A stretch of 42,415 nucleotides of DNA from an uncultured Bacteriovoracaceae bacterium. GTDB lineage: Bacteria; Bdellovibrionota; Bacteriovoracia; Bacteriovoracales; Bacteriovoracaceae. The position numbers and the translations under genes are program-made. The notes under the pieces were generated by a model. It saw only the letters and a program-made list of their open reading frames with translations. It was not told where the DNA came from and ran no database searches. Of this stretch, positions 16,227-24,091 are shown piece by piece. The DNA is taken from assembly GCA_938017795.1 (NCBI GenBank), contig CALIJZ010000055.1, forward strand, positions 1-42,415. Reading direction: 5' to 3'. Positions within the stretch are counted from its first letter, which is position 1; the number at the start of each line of letters is the position of its first letter.

Positions 16227-17656
16227 CTAAAAGCCTTTTTTAATGATTTCTTTCTATCTATTCTTGATCTATGTCTAATATCTCTATAAATTTTTGCTTC
16301 TTTTATCATTTTTATTTCACCAAAATGATCAAGAATCTCTTTAGAGTGATTCTTAATGTTCTCACCTACTAATACATATCCATCATCTAATTTATGAATA
16401 AAGGATTTAGATGATTGTAAAAAAGTATAAACAGCTTGTTCTAACTCAAACTCTGCAATACTTTGAAAACTTCTTCCTTGATACCACATTCCATCTGATT
16501 TTTGCTCAACCCTATCTCCCATATTGTGCCAAATTTTTTGATCTTTATCTTTATATTTATTAAGCTCATTGGCCTTATCGTCTCCAATATACTCATCAGA
16601 AACATGCACTCCACTTACCCATAATGAATCAAGTCTATTCATGTGAGCTATTTCCTCTACTGGCCTTCCTAAATATAGAGCTTGGTAAATATTATTTCCT
16701 TTACATTTATCAAGAACATCTCTCATGGGTGTAATTGATACAGGCTCAGCTTCAGTAGATCCATAAATATGCTCAAAATGAGCTTGTGGCCATTTTTTCA
16801 TAGCAGTTTCATAAAGATCACAATCTGCTAATGCCCCTCCTAAATGGAAACTTTTTAAACTTTTAGCTCTAGAGTTTTTCATTAAAAGTTCTAAAAATTT
16901 AGGTCCACAAGCTAAAGTATCAAAATCAAACCTAGAAGGGAGCTTATCAAGTGCTCTAAAAAAACTTATTTTCCATTTACTAGGAACGATCAAACTTCCC
17001 TTTCCACAAGTCAGATTCAGAAGCACTACATTACTAAATACAGTTAAGTCTAGCTTCGGATATAGATCATATTTAAGATATTTACTTAGAACTCTCATTT
17101 GATGGATTAAAAATCCATGTTTTCTATATACACCTTTAGGTTTACCTGAGGTTCCTGTTGTAAAAGTTAAAATGGCTAAATCGTCTTCTTGCATGGGGCA
17201 AATTTTTAGTTCTCGATCAAGGTTTACTTCAATGTTTTCAAAATTTTTAGATTCAAATTGAATATCAATATTTCTTAGATTCTTGGATCTCAATCCCCAT
17301 GTTTGGCCTATGAAACCTCGCACAAAGGCAACAGGCTTAACTTTTTGAATAATATGATTTATTTTTTCAAGTTTCATCCAGGGCTCTAAAAACATAACCT
17401 GTGAACCATTAGCAATAGATGCAACAATCAGTGCATATAAATTTGCACTTGGTTTTTCAAAAAATAAAATAGTCTCACCTTTTTTAATTTTTTTAATTTC
17501 GAGATATTTTTGAGCCTGAAGTGTTTTCTTATAAAACTCTAAGAATGTAGTCGTATATTTAGGATCATTAATAAGACTAATTTTTTTAAAAAAGACGATT
17601 GCTATTTTATCCGACTTTAAATCTTTACAATCCAAATAGCTACTCACACAATTCAT
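16211..17656 (-). CDS. Acyl-AMP ligase (ANL superfamily, OleC-like C terminus)
   Basis: ANL-superfamily adenylating enzyme, 481 residues, which activates a carboxylate with ATP. Motifs: TFTTGTSGKPKGV at 164-176 (ATP phosphate loop), YGSTEAEPVSITP near 295 and NMGDRVEQKSDGMWYQGRSFQ near 385 (adenosine-binding and hinge). The C-terminal end IYRDIRHRSRID matches the Ole C tail form RHNAKI, except that the catalytic-lysine position is Arg465. It is shorter than FadD-type acyl-CoA ligases and lacks a carrier-protein domain. It is followed one base downstream from the reductase gene and overlaps the UbiA gene by 16 bases. It may activate the fatty or aromatic acid used in the locus; OleC-type beta-lactone formation is possible but OleA and OleB are absent. 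Confidence 0.72.
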   Translation of the reverse strand: MNCVSSYLDCKDLKSDKIAIVFFKKISLINDPKYTTTFLEFYKKTLQAQKYLEIKKIKKGETILFFEKPSANLYALIVASIANGSQVMFLEPWMKLEKINHIIQKVKPVAFVRGFIGQTWGLRSKNLRNIDIQFESKNFENIEVNLDRELKICPMQEDDLAILTFTTGTSGKPKGVYRKHGFLIHQMRVLSKYLKYDLYPKLDLTVFSNVVLLNLTCGKGSLIVPSKWKISFFRALDKLPSRFDFDTLACGPKFLELLMKNSRAKSLKSFHLGGALADCDLYETAMKKWPQAHFEHIYGSTEAEPVSITPMRDVLDKCKGNNIYQALYLGRPVEEIAHMNRLDSLWVSGVHVSDEYIGDDKANELNKYKDKDQKIWHNMGDRVEQKSDGMWYQGRSFQSIAEFELEQAVYTFLQSSKSFIHKLDDGYVLVGENIKNHSKEILDHFGEIKMIKEAKIYRDIRHRSRIDRKKSLKKAFRWQRF

Positions 17657-17657
17657 A

Positions 17658-18692
17658 TCAATCTTTATCTTTTAGGTCTTTAGTTACACTTTTGACGATT
17701 TCATCATAACTACACTCAACACTGTCAGGGTAGTCTGTTAAAAAATTCTCTCTAGAAAAGTCATTTTCATCATTCATATATTCAATGATTTGGCTTGGTA
17801 CTTTAAAGATTTTAAAAATTGTCTTAAAAAAGATTCGTCCCCACATAGGTACCGGCTTTATATCTAGGTTACTCTTTTTCAATAGCACTTTAAATATGTC
17901 TGAAACAAAAAATTTCTTGTCTGTTAATAAGTGATAAGTTCGTACTTTGTCACTTGTTGGAAATAAAACACATCTTTCTAACCAAATAGCGACTTTGTTT
18001 ACTGGAACTAAAGGTATGTGTGATTTTTTACTCATGGGTAATGGAAGATAACCTATGATGGTGACTAAGTTAAATATAGAATAATAGTCTCTTAGTAATT
18101 TTGTAATATAATATGGTCCATCAACCTTTGATACATTTTGAGCATCAACCGAAGAAATAACAACTCCTGGCCTATAAATTCTCTTATGGACTAATCCTAA
18201 ATCAAATTGAAGAAAAACCTTCTCCCCTTCGATTTTAGAGTTTGCATAATAATCTAATCTGTTCTGATCACTTGAAATAGATTCTGGAGTAATAAGCTTT
18301 TGACTTAAATCTCCAGCAACATAGCTTGAGATATGATGAAAGTATTTTAATTTTTTTATTTTCTTAGCTAGTTTTAATATATTTTTTAATCCTTCAATAT
18401 TATGTTTATACATTTCTGACTGATGCCCATCTAGCTTATAAAACGCTCCAAGGTGAACAATACTCTCCACTTCGTGAAGTGTATTTAAATCAGAAAGATC
18501 AGCTAATATATCACTCTCACTTAGATCTCCCTTCATAAGAGAAATGTTTTTATATTGTGAAAATGTATTTTGAGCTCTTTGGAATGATTTTTCTCTAACT
18601 AATAAAACCAATTCAACATTTTTTGATTTTCCAATAAAGCTTATAAACTCTTTTCCTATAAAACCTGTCGAGCCTGTAACTAAAATTTTCAT
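17658..18692 (-). CDS. Extended SDR (NAD-dependent epimerase/fatty acyl reductase type)
   Basis: A 344-residue extended short-chain dehydrogenase. Rossmann loop TGSTGFIG at 6-13, SS at 122-123 and the catalytic pair Tyr149 and Lys153 in YYANSKIEG, matching the Y-x-x-x-K rule. The family covers sugar epimerases, thioester and fatty-acyl reductases, and OleD. The middle region (PYYITKLLRDYYSIF, CVLFPTSDKVRTYHLLTD) resembles reductases acting on lipid or acyl substrates more than sugar epimerases, but this is a weak inference. Its stop is one base from the AMP-ligase start and its start overlaps the lipid-kinase gene by 4 bases, so it is in the same operon. Confidence 0.75.
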   Translation of the reverse strand: MKILVTGSTGFIGKEFISFIGKSKNVELVLLVREKSFQRAQNTFSQYKNISLMKGDLSESDILADLSDLNTLHEVESIVHLGAFYKLDGHQSEMYKHNIEGLKNILKLAKKIKKLKYFHHISSYVAGDLSQKLITPESISSDQNRLDYYANSKIEGEKVFLQFDLGLVHKRIYRPGVVISSVDAQNVSKVDGPYYITKLLRDYYSIFNLVTIIGYLPLPMSKKSHIPLVPVNKVAIWLERCVLFPTSDKVRTYHLLTDKKFFVSDIFKVLLKKSNLDIKPVPMWGRIFFKTIFKIFKVPSQIIEYMNDENDFSRENFLTDYPDSVECSYDEIVKSVTKDLKDKD

Positions 18693-19669
18693 AAAGAATT
18701 ATTTTGGAAAACTTTTTGATTAATGAGATGATCTTCAATATATTCTGGAACATTTGAGCATACTTGAACAGCTTTGTGATGAGTTTTGATAATATAGTTT
18801 TGAGCTGAATCTAAAACTTCTCCATCTCCAAAAAAATTGAGACCTTCGTTACCAATTACAGATAAATCGAGATAGCTTGTTTCAAAAGAAAGAACTCCCT
18901 CATTATTGGAAACATCCTTTCCTTTCATAAGATTTAAAAGGTCCTTGATGAATGCAAGTTTATTTCGATGCTCAAAGATCAATACATTAAACTTATCATC
19001 ATTATTTCTTGTATAAGGGGCCACAGTGAATTTTCCACCAATTACTGCTTGATTATTTATCATAATAAATAAAGATTTTCTTTTCTTTTCTAGTTCTGGG
19101 TAATCAGGACTTTCTAAAACAAAATCATAAAATCTTGATTTAGATAAAATTTCCTTAGCTAAAAACAATGGATAAATCCATGCTCCTAGTTTATTCATAA
19201 TCTCTTTACCTAACTTAAATTTATCTCTGAAAGTGTTTACTTTTAAGGCAACTATTGATGTCAGGCCTATACCTCCGTTTGTGGCCATGAACTTGCCATT
19301 AACACTAATCAAGTCTATTTCTCTGTGTGATTTCTTATTAAAAATATCATAAAGTTCTGAAATATGTTTTGTAATTCCAAATTCATAAGCTAAATCATTT
19401 GCTGTCCCAACAGGAATAATAAATAATTTCATCTTTGAGTATGTAAGACTTTGAATTAATGTATTAATTGTCCCATCGCCTCCAGCCGCGAAGATATATT
19501 CAATACCATCGTTTTCATCCTTAGTAATCAGCCCAGGAATTTCTTCTATGAGGTACTTTTTTTTAAATACTAAATGATGCTCCTTGAATTGATACTCAAG
19601 ACTCTTTTGAATAAATTCAATATTGGCACCAGATGCCCGGTCATTAAGATATACCGAAATCTTAGACAT
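18689..19669 (-). CDS. Diacylglycerol-kinase-family lipid kinase (YegS/BmrU/DagK type)
   Basis: A 326-residue soluble or peripheral lipid kinase that phosphorylates diacylglycerol, sphingoid bases or related lipids. Marks: GGDGT at 63-67 (ATP phosphate loop), FIIPVGTANDLAYEFG near 84-98 and the second-half beta-sandwich with DGEVLDS near 285. It is the first gene of the six-gene operon: a good ribosome site (AGGAG, five bases before the ATG) and 190 bases of upstream non-coding sequence shared with the divergent RRM gene, probably containing both promoters. The 3' end overlaps the SDR gene by 4 bases. A lipid kinase as first gene supports a lipid product for the operon. Confidence 0.87.
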   Translation of the reverse strand: MSKISVYLNDRASGANIEFIQKSLEYQFKEHHLVFKKKYLIEEIPGLITKDENDGIEYIFAAGGDGTINTLIQSLTYSKMKLFIIPVGTANDLAYEFGITKHISELYDIFNKKSHREIDLISVNGKFMATNGGIGLTSIVALKVNTFRDKFKLGKEIMNKLGAWIYPLFLAKEILSKSRFYDFVLESPDYPELEKKRKSLFIMINNQAVIGGKFTVAPYTRNNDDKFNVLIFEHRNKLAFIKDLLNLMKGKDVSNNEGVLSFETSYLDLSVIGNEGLNFFGDGEVLDSAQNYIIKTHHKAVQVCSNVPEYIEDHLINQKVFQNNSL

Positions 19670-19859
19670 GTTACTCCTATAGAACTCAAAATAGTTCAGA
19701 CTTAAATTATCATAAATACAGAATCGATATTCAAGTACCTGTATTTCTTATAAGATTAAAGGCCCTTGAGAGTACAAACCTATAAAAAATACTCGATTTC
19801 CATGTTTTTTCCCATCAAATAAATTTAGTGCTAAGAAAGAGTAAGAAAGTGAGTGCATT

Positions 19860-20207
19860 ATGAATAAAAGACCTAGAAAAGACTTCAAAAATCAAGACGA
19901 TTCCATTGGATTTATGAAAAAAGATGAATCTATTGCTACTGTTTACGTTGGGAATATGATCTACGCTAAAAATGAAAAAGATATTCTGAATATGTTTAAA
20001 AAGTATGGATATGTAAGTTTTGTTAGAATCAATAGAGATAAGAAATCTAATAGAAGTAAGGGCTTTGCTTTTGTGCAAATGACTAATCTCAATGAAGCCC
20101 AAGCAGCAATCAATGATTTAAATGGCAGAGAAGTTGATGGGCGTACTTTAAAAGTCAGTCTGGCAATTGAAAGTGAAAAAAAGAAACCATTTAAAAGAAG
20201 AAGATAA
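19860..20207 (+). CDS. Single-RRM RNA-binding protein
   Basis: A 115-residue protein with one RNA-recognition motif: RNP2 VYVGNM at 28-33 and RNP1 KGFAFVQM at 67-74, with the alpha/beta spacing typical of bacterial cold-inducible RNA-binding proteins. The N-terminal arm (MNKRPRKDFKNQDD) and the C-terminal tail (EKKKPFKRRR) are strongly basic, which aids RNA binding. It probably binds single-stranded mRNA in the cytoplasm, as a chaperone or regulator. It is alone on its strand, divergent from the lipid-kinase operon and convergent with the phospholipase genes, 11 bases separating the stops. The upstream 190 bases are AT-rich with no clear hairpin. Confidence 0.88.
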   Translation: MNKRPRKDFKNQDDSIGFMKKDESIATVYVGNMIYAKNEKDILNMFKKYGYVSFVRINRDKKSNRSKGFAFVQMTNLNEAQAAINDLNGREVDGRTLKVSLAIESEKKKPFKRRR

Positions 20208-20218
20208 TCAAGATTAAA

Positions 20219-20725
20219 TTAATCTATAACTGGAAGATAATCTAGTATAGAAGTGGCAATTGGATATTGAGCTTCGGTATTTGAGCATTCCCAGCTTGAC
20301 TGACCACCAAATTTCACTGCAAGGTATGTTACATCTACAACTTGATTACAGGTATACCCTCTCTTCATAGAATGCCCGATACTTTCACAAATATTATATA
20401 ACTGAGCTTTAAATTTTTGATCACAATCTCTTTTACTCATTCCATTTGTGGCAGGCTCGTGATGATAACAATGATCATGATAATAACAGGCCTTAAAAAA
20501 CAAATCATCAAAGCCAGGCACACTTGCAGAACAACCATTAAAAAAGACTTGAGAGTTAGTAAGTTTATCTTGAAAAATACAAAACTCGCCTTCTCTTTTT
20601 ACTTCACTATTAGGACAAGTAATTTCTTGAGCCACCTTGCCACCATCAGCTTTACAAGTTTTTTCAAATAAACTTTGGGCTGTTACTGACATGCTTAGAA
20701 AAAAGACTATAAGTGAAATTTTCAC
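20219..20725 (-). CDS. Exported phospholipase A2-like enzyme
   Basis: A 168-residue protein with a short signal peptide (MKISLIVFFLSMSVTAQ) and the phospholipase A2 active-site signature: the calcium-loop-like NGCSASVPG at 63-71, then CYYHDHCYHH at 80-89 with the catalytic His83-Asp84 pair between Cys80 and Cys86. Several more cysteines (e.g. 24, 37, 49, 65) suggest disulfide bonds, fitting a periplasmic or secreted location. PLA2 cleaves the sn-2 ester of phospholipids to give lysophospholipid and free fatty acid. Its start overlaps the end of the PLD-type gene by 4 bases, so the two are co-translated; together they would degrade membranes. Confidence 0.78.
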   Translation of the reverse strand: MKISLIVFFLSMSVTAQSLFEKTCKADGGKVAQEITCPNSEVKREGEFCIFQDKLTNSQVFFNGCSASVPGFDDLFFKACYYHDHCYHHEPATNGMSKRDCDQKFKAQLYNICESIGHSMKRGYTCNQVVDVTYLAVKFGGQSSWECSNTEAQYPIATSILDYLPVID

Positions 20726-22200
20726 AATACGTTTTCAACCCATGGACCAATGCCAGGTATTTTTAACCCTATAGACCAATTACGTAACGATTTTAATTTT
20801 TCTTTGCTGGCAAAAGGATGAGCTACTTTACCTCCAACAAAGTCCCCTGATTCGTTTAACTTACAAACTTTAGGAGGACATGGGATACCATCGTCACCTA
20901 ATTTGTATGTAAATTTCATCCTCTCATCAATATACTTTCTTAATTCCTCTGCTTTTGCACTTGATCGAGCTATCACGGCAACCTCCGAATTATGATATTC
21001 TGATAGCTTATCTAAGTTATAACTGCCTATGATAGCAATTTCATCATCTATACTCATAGATTTAGAGTGAATAGTTTTTCCATGTTTACTTTTTAAACGT
21101 GCTCCATAATATTCGTAGATTTGTATTCTGTTTTTTGGAGTCCCTAACTTCATTAGGGCCTTTCGATGTTTCGCATACCCAGCAAAAACTGCAAATCCAT
21201 CAATTGAGTCAAGAGAGTTTGTTAAGATTTTTATTTTAACCCCTCTTTTTAAAATTGCATCAACTGCTTTTGAAAAGTTTGGCGTTGGTATGAGATATGG
21301 AGACTCTATTGTAATACTATGTTTTGCATTCTGAACCAGCTTTAACATTGTTGGGCCCAAAACACTCTTATAAGTTAGGTCATCATTATTTAATGTATCC
21401 GAAACAAAAGTCACATCAACATCTTCTTTGCTTAACTCTTCTTGAATTTTTTGAATATAGTTTTTAGAAATTTTAAACTTATCCATTAGACCTTTAATTC
21501 TGCTTTCCTGACTATCCAGAATAAACTTTCCAATTTTAGCCATCTTATTTTTACATTTGTCTAAATTTGTAATTTTATATTTATTCCAACAATAGATTCT
21601 AGTTCCTAAAGAAAAACTTGCTTTTGTTGTTATTGGAGAATTCCAGTATTTCAAAAAATGTGCTTGTGCATTTTGAACAGGTTGCCCGGTAACGAGAACA
21701 TCTCTATCAACATATGTTCCCTTATCAGCAACTGAAAAATATGTTCCTTCAATATTTCTTCCACCAGTTAGTAAATACTCACCATCAACGATGAATAACT
21801 TATCATGCATTCTTCCTCTAAGTTTTCTTCCTTTTAGACGATTACCAACAAGAGTCTTCTTGTCATTTAAATTATTGAAAAATTTTATTTGAATTCCTTC
21901 TTTTTCTAAATGTAAAATAACTTCAGCTGGAACATTTGTTCCCATTACTTTCCCTCCACCATCAAAAATAAGTCTGATATCAGGATTTTTCATCGTACGT
22001 TTTTGAGCTCTTAGTAAAGCTAGCGATGCCATACCAGTATCATCAGCATGAAAAATAAACTTAGAGCTATATATGGTATTTCGTGCATTCTTAGTAATTG
22101 CAAATCTAGCCGACAGAGCATCAATCGGATCATTCAAGATTTTATAAACACTACTGAATGAGTAAAGACTAAAAGTTAAGGCCAATAAAATAAATTTCAT
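20722..22200 (-). CDS. Exported phospholipase D superfamily protein (two HKD motifs)
   Basis: A 492-residue protein with an N-terminal signal (MKFILLALTFSLYSFSSVYK) and two HKD motifs: His132, Lys134 and Asp139 in MHDKLFIVDG, and His378, Lys380 and Asp385 in IHSKSMSID followed by GSYNLDKLSEYHNSEVAV. Two motifs in one chain are the full catalytic pair of PLD/cardiolipin-synthase enzymes. The signal points to the periplasm or outside, so secreted phosphodiesterase/PLD activity is more likely than cardiolipin synthesis. A good ribosome site (GGAG) precedes the start. It is the first of a two-gene operon with a PLA2-type enzyme, 4-base overlap. A predator or pathogen would use such a pair for attacking membranes, but the target is not shown by the sequence. 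Confidence 0.8.
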   Translation of the reverse strand: MKFILLALTFSLYSFSSVYKILNDPIDALSARFAITKNARNTIYSSKFIFHADDTGMASLALLRAQKRTMKNPDIRLIFDGGGKVMGTNVPAEVILHLEKEGIQIKFFNNLNDKKTLVGNRLKGRKLRGRMHDKLFIVDGEYLLTGGRNIEGTYFSVADKGTYVDRDVLVTGQPVQNAQAHFLKYWNSPITTKASFSLGTRIYCWNKYKITNLDKCKNKMAKIGKFILDSQESRIKGLMDKFKISKNYIQKIQEELSKEDVDVTFVSDTLNNDDLTYKSVLGPTMLKLVQNAKHSITIESPYLIPTPNFSKAVDAILKRGVKIKILTNSLDSIDGFAVFAGYAKHRKALMKLGTPKNRIQIYEYYGARLKSKHGKTIHSKSMSIDDEIAIIGSYNLDKLSEYHNSEVAVIARSSAKAEELRKYIDERMKFTYKLGDDGIPCPPKVCKLNESGDFVGGKVAHPFASKEKLKSLRNWSIGLKIPGIGPWVENVL

Positions 22201-22281
22201 AAAAACTCCATCAATTACTAATTATAAAATTTTCTCACTTTTTATGACCTTAATGCCTTGCTCTGTGAAAATTTCAAAGTA

Positions 22282-22327
22282 TGACTAGTTTTTAGTCACT
22301 AAGCTAACCCGTGCAATTATCTCGGGT
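22282..22327. promoter_or_regulatory. Two inverted repeats upstream of the 22405 lipoprotein gene
   Basis: TGACTA (22282-22287) and TAGTCA (22293-22298) form a perfect 6-bp repeat around GTTTT. ACCCG (22307-22311) and CGGGT (22323-22327) form a 5-bp repeat with an 11-base loop. They lie 80-120 bases before the lipoprotein start in a 204-base non-coding gap shared with the divergent phospholipase operon. They could be operators or transcript hairpins; neither has a following T-run. Confidence 0.25.
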
Positions 22328-22404
22328 AAAATGAGCACTATTTCACTAATCAAGTAAACATGGTTTAATTGGAAATGTAACTTTTCATTATCCAAGGAGT
22401 GTTT

Positions 22405-23373
22405 ATGAAAAATATCTCAATCATTTTATTAATTTTTACTCTTGTTTCTTGTGCTTCAAACTCTGGAAATAGAAATATTTCAAGTACAGATACAGCCACA
22501 ATTCCAACAGCCAAAATTAAAAACTTTGAAGGTAATCATTTTGGAAATGTTAAATACGGTGATAATACGAGAGGGGTAGGACTATATCTTCAGAAAGTTC
22601 CGAATCAAGATGCCTACTATGGGTTATTAGCTGAATATTTAAGCCCTTTTGAAGAAAAAAACTTTATATGGAACTTTTTAAGACCTGGAAAAAAGAAATT
22701 CTTTAGCAAGAAAAAAAATGGTTATTTAAAAGACCTTTTAAACAGAGTGATGCTTTATAGGTTTGACAGAATCCCTGGTAAGCAATCGTATAGTTTAAGT
22801 AAATTGAGAGTGAAAAATGGTCAGATACAAACAGCTGGAATTGTTCCACAAGCAGAACTTAGAATTAGAGGTAAATTGATAAAAGGTAACCCAATGAAAA
22901 ACTCTATTCTATTTTTAAATATTGATGGGGAAAAGACCCTAACTAACTTCAGAGGATCAAATAGATTTGGGTTCGCTGCAAAAAGCAAGCTAAACTCGAG
23001 ATGGGAAAAAGATTATGTAGAAGGAAATTACAACCCAGGCTACAAGGAAGGTGATATTATAAACCTAAAACTTGGAAGCTTCGATGCCCCTAAGAATACA
23101 GCTATAGCCCAGTTTGATGCTACCACATTAAGAAAAGAGAGAATCCAAGGTAATTTTAATGTAAGAGAAGATATTCGAGGGATGTATACTTTTCAAGCTC
23201 GAGATAAAACAGTTCTAGCAGGAAAAGATATAGTTGAAGATAAGATTGGTATTTTCTTTGATGTATTTGATGCTCAAGGATTAGGAATGGATACTGTAGA
23301 GCTTGTATTAGTTGATCCAGCAAATGCTAAGACCTCTCAAATGTATTTTGAAGAGTATGGAAATGCTAATTAA
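22405..23373 (+). CDS. Lipoprotein of unknown function
   Basis: About 322 residues starting MKNISIILLIFTLVSCAS; the lipobox LVSC makes it a lipoprotein, probably held in the inner or outer membrane. The ATG at 22405 is preferred to a GTG six bases earlier because AAGGAG (22394-22399) lies at the best distance. The mature part is beta-rich, with repeated short strands (FGNVKYGDN, GLYLQKVPN, GKLIKGNP, GDIINLKLG) and many Lys/Asn, but I recognise no family. Codon use resembles its neighbours. It is followed by a 9-bp hairpin and then the promoter of the next gene. Confidence 0.65.
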   Translation: MKNISIILLIFTLVSCASNSGNRNISSTDTATIPTAKIKNFEGNHFGNVKYGDNTRGVGLYLQKVPNQDAYYGLLAEYLSPFEEKNFIWNFLRPGKKKFFSKKKNGYLKDLLNRVMLYRFDRIPGKQSYSLSKLRVKNGQIQTAGIVPQAELRIRGKLIKGNPMKNSILFLNIDGEKTLTNFRGSNRFGFAAKSKLNSRWEKDYVEGNYNPGYKEGDIINLKLGSFDAPKNTAIAQFDATTLRKERIQGNFNVREDIRGMYTFQARDKTVLAGKDIVEDKIGIFFDVFDAQGLGMDTVELVLVDPANAKTSQMYFEEYGNAN

Positions 23374-23390
23374 GATAAATACACTCAAAT

Positions 23391-23411
23391 GGGCGTTGAT
23401 TCTCAACGTCC
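23391..23411 (+). terminator. Hairpin after the 22405 lipoprotein gene, without a T-run
   Basis: GGGCGTTGA and TCAACGTCC (23391-23399 and 23403-23411) form a 9-bp stem with one G-T pair and a 3-base loop, 17 bases after the stop codon. The sequence that follows is not T-rich, so it may stop RNA decay or assist Rho-type ends instead of acting as a standard intrinsic terminator. Confidence 0.4.
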
Positions 23412-23420
23412 ACTAAAACT

Positions 23421-23468
23421 GTCTAAAACCTAGACAATTTCAATTCACACATTAGACTTCAGTCTAAT
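23421..23468. promoter_or_regulatory. Four-fold TAGAC/GTCTA half-site cluster
   Basis: GTCTA (23421-23425) and TAGAC (23431-23435) form one inverted repeat; ATTAGACT (23451-23458) and AGTCTAAT (23461-23468) form a second, perfect 8-bp dyad with a 2-base centre. All four arms share the pentamer TAGAC or its complement, and the cluster ends 23 bases before the -35 box at 23492. Arrangement and distance suit a pair of activator sites for the small exported-protein gene. Confidence 0.4.
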
Positions 23469-23491
23469 ACTCCATCAAATTTACACTCTGA

Positions 23492-23520
23492 TTGAGATTC
23501 ATCTACCAAGCAATTACTAT
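23492..23520 (+). promoter_or_regulatory. Promoter of the 23554 gene
   Basis: TTGAGA (23492-23497) and TACTAT (23515-23520) lie 17 bp apart, near the housekeeping consensus. Transcription would begin near 23527, giving a leader of about 27 bases that contains the AGGAG ribosome site at 23543-23547. Confidence 0.5.
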
Positions 23521-23553
23521 ATAAGAAACTAATTCTTCTCATAGGAGTAAATT

Positions 23554-23889
23554 TTGAACAGGTTGTTATCTATAGCGATATTTATCACAGCACTAAGCTT
23601 TAATAGCTTTGCTAAAAATAGCTCTCATTCTAAAAGGATAGCTAACTTACAATCTATTCAAACAAGTTTAACATCGTCTATGAGTAAAGAAATTTTAAGC
23701 ATCATTAAGAATGATTATAAATCTTCTTACTTGCTAGATAAAATAACTAATAAAAGTCTAGAAAAGGCACCACCTTCTTTAATACTTAACTCCTTAATTG
23801 GTTCAGTTGATCCAACTGATGTTTCAAATCTACAGGTTCTTGAAGCTGCAATTGGAAGAACACTTATTAAGCACTTTATAAGTCTTTAA
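23554..23889 (+). CDS. Small exported protein of unknown function
   Basis: A 111-residue product starting with TTG, six bases after AGGAG, so the unusual start is supported. MNRLLSIAIFITALSFNSFA is a good signal peptide with an Ala-type cleavage site near residue 20. The mature 90 residues are helical and polar (KRIANLQSIQTSLTSSMSKEILSIIKNDYKSS), ending FISL; there are no cysteines. No family is recognised. It has its own promoter and an unusual cluster of inverted repeats upstream, so it is probably regulated separately from its neighbours. Confidence 0.6.
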   Translation: MNRLLSIAIFITALSFNSFAKNSSHSKRIANLQSIQTSLTSSMSKEILSIIKNDYKSSYLLDKITNKSLEKAPPSLILNSLIGSVDPTDVSNLQVLEAAIGRTLIKHFISL

Positions 23890-24091
23890 ATTTATTCTTA
23901 CACCTTCTAATAAATTCTTAATTTTCTCCTATAAAACTCAACATAGAATGTTAACTAAAAACCAGTAAGTTTAACGACTCTTTACCTGAGCGTAGCAGTT
24001 GCACATGCTTGATTTATTCACTTATTTATCATCTAATTAACTAAAATCGCTCTTAGCGAAAAACTCAATAAATATAAACAAGGAGGTTTAT

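Noticed and set aside
16211-18692. An OleABCD long-chain olefin cluster
   Set aside because: Only OleC/OleD-like proteins are present; no OleA thiolase or OleB hydrolase lies in the window, and UbiA and dikinase genes are unrelated to that pathway.
20211-20225. Palindrome between the RRM and PLA2 stops as a terminator
   Set aside because: The stem is AT-only with a one-base centre and no clear T-run, too weak to claim.
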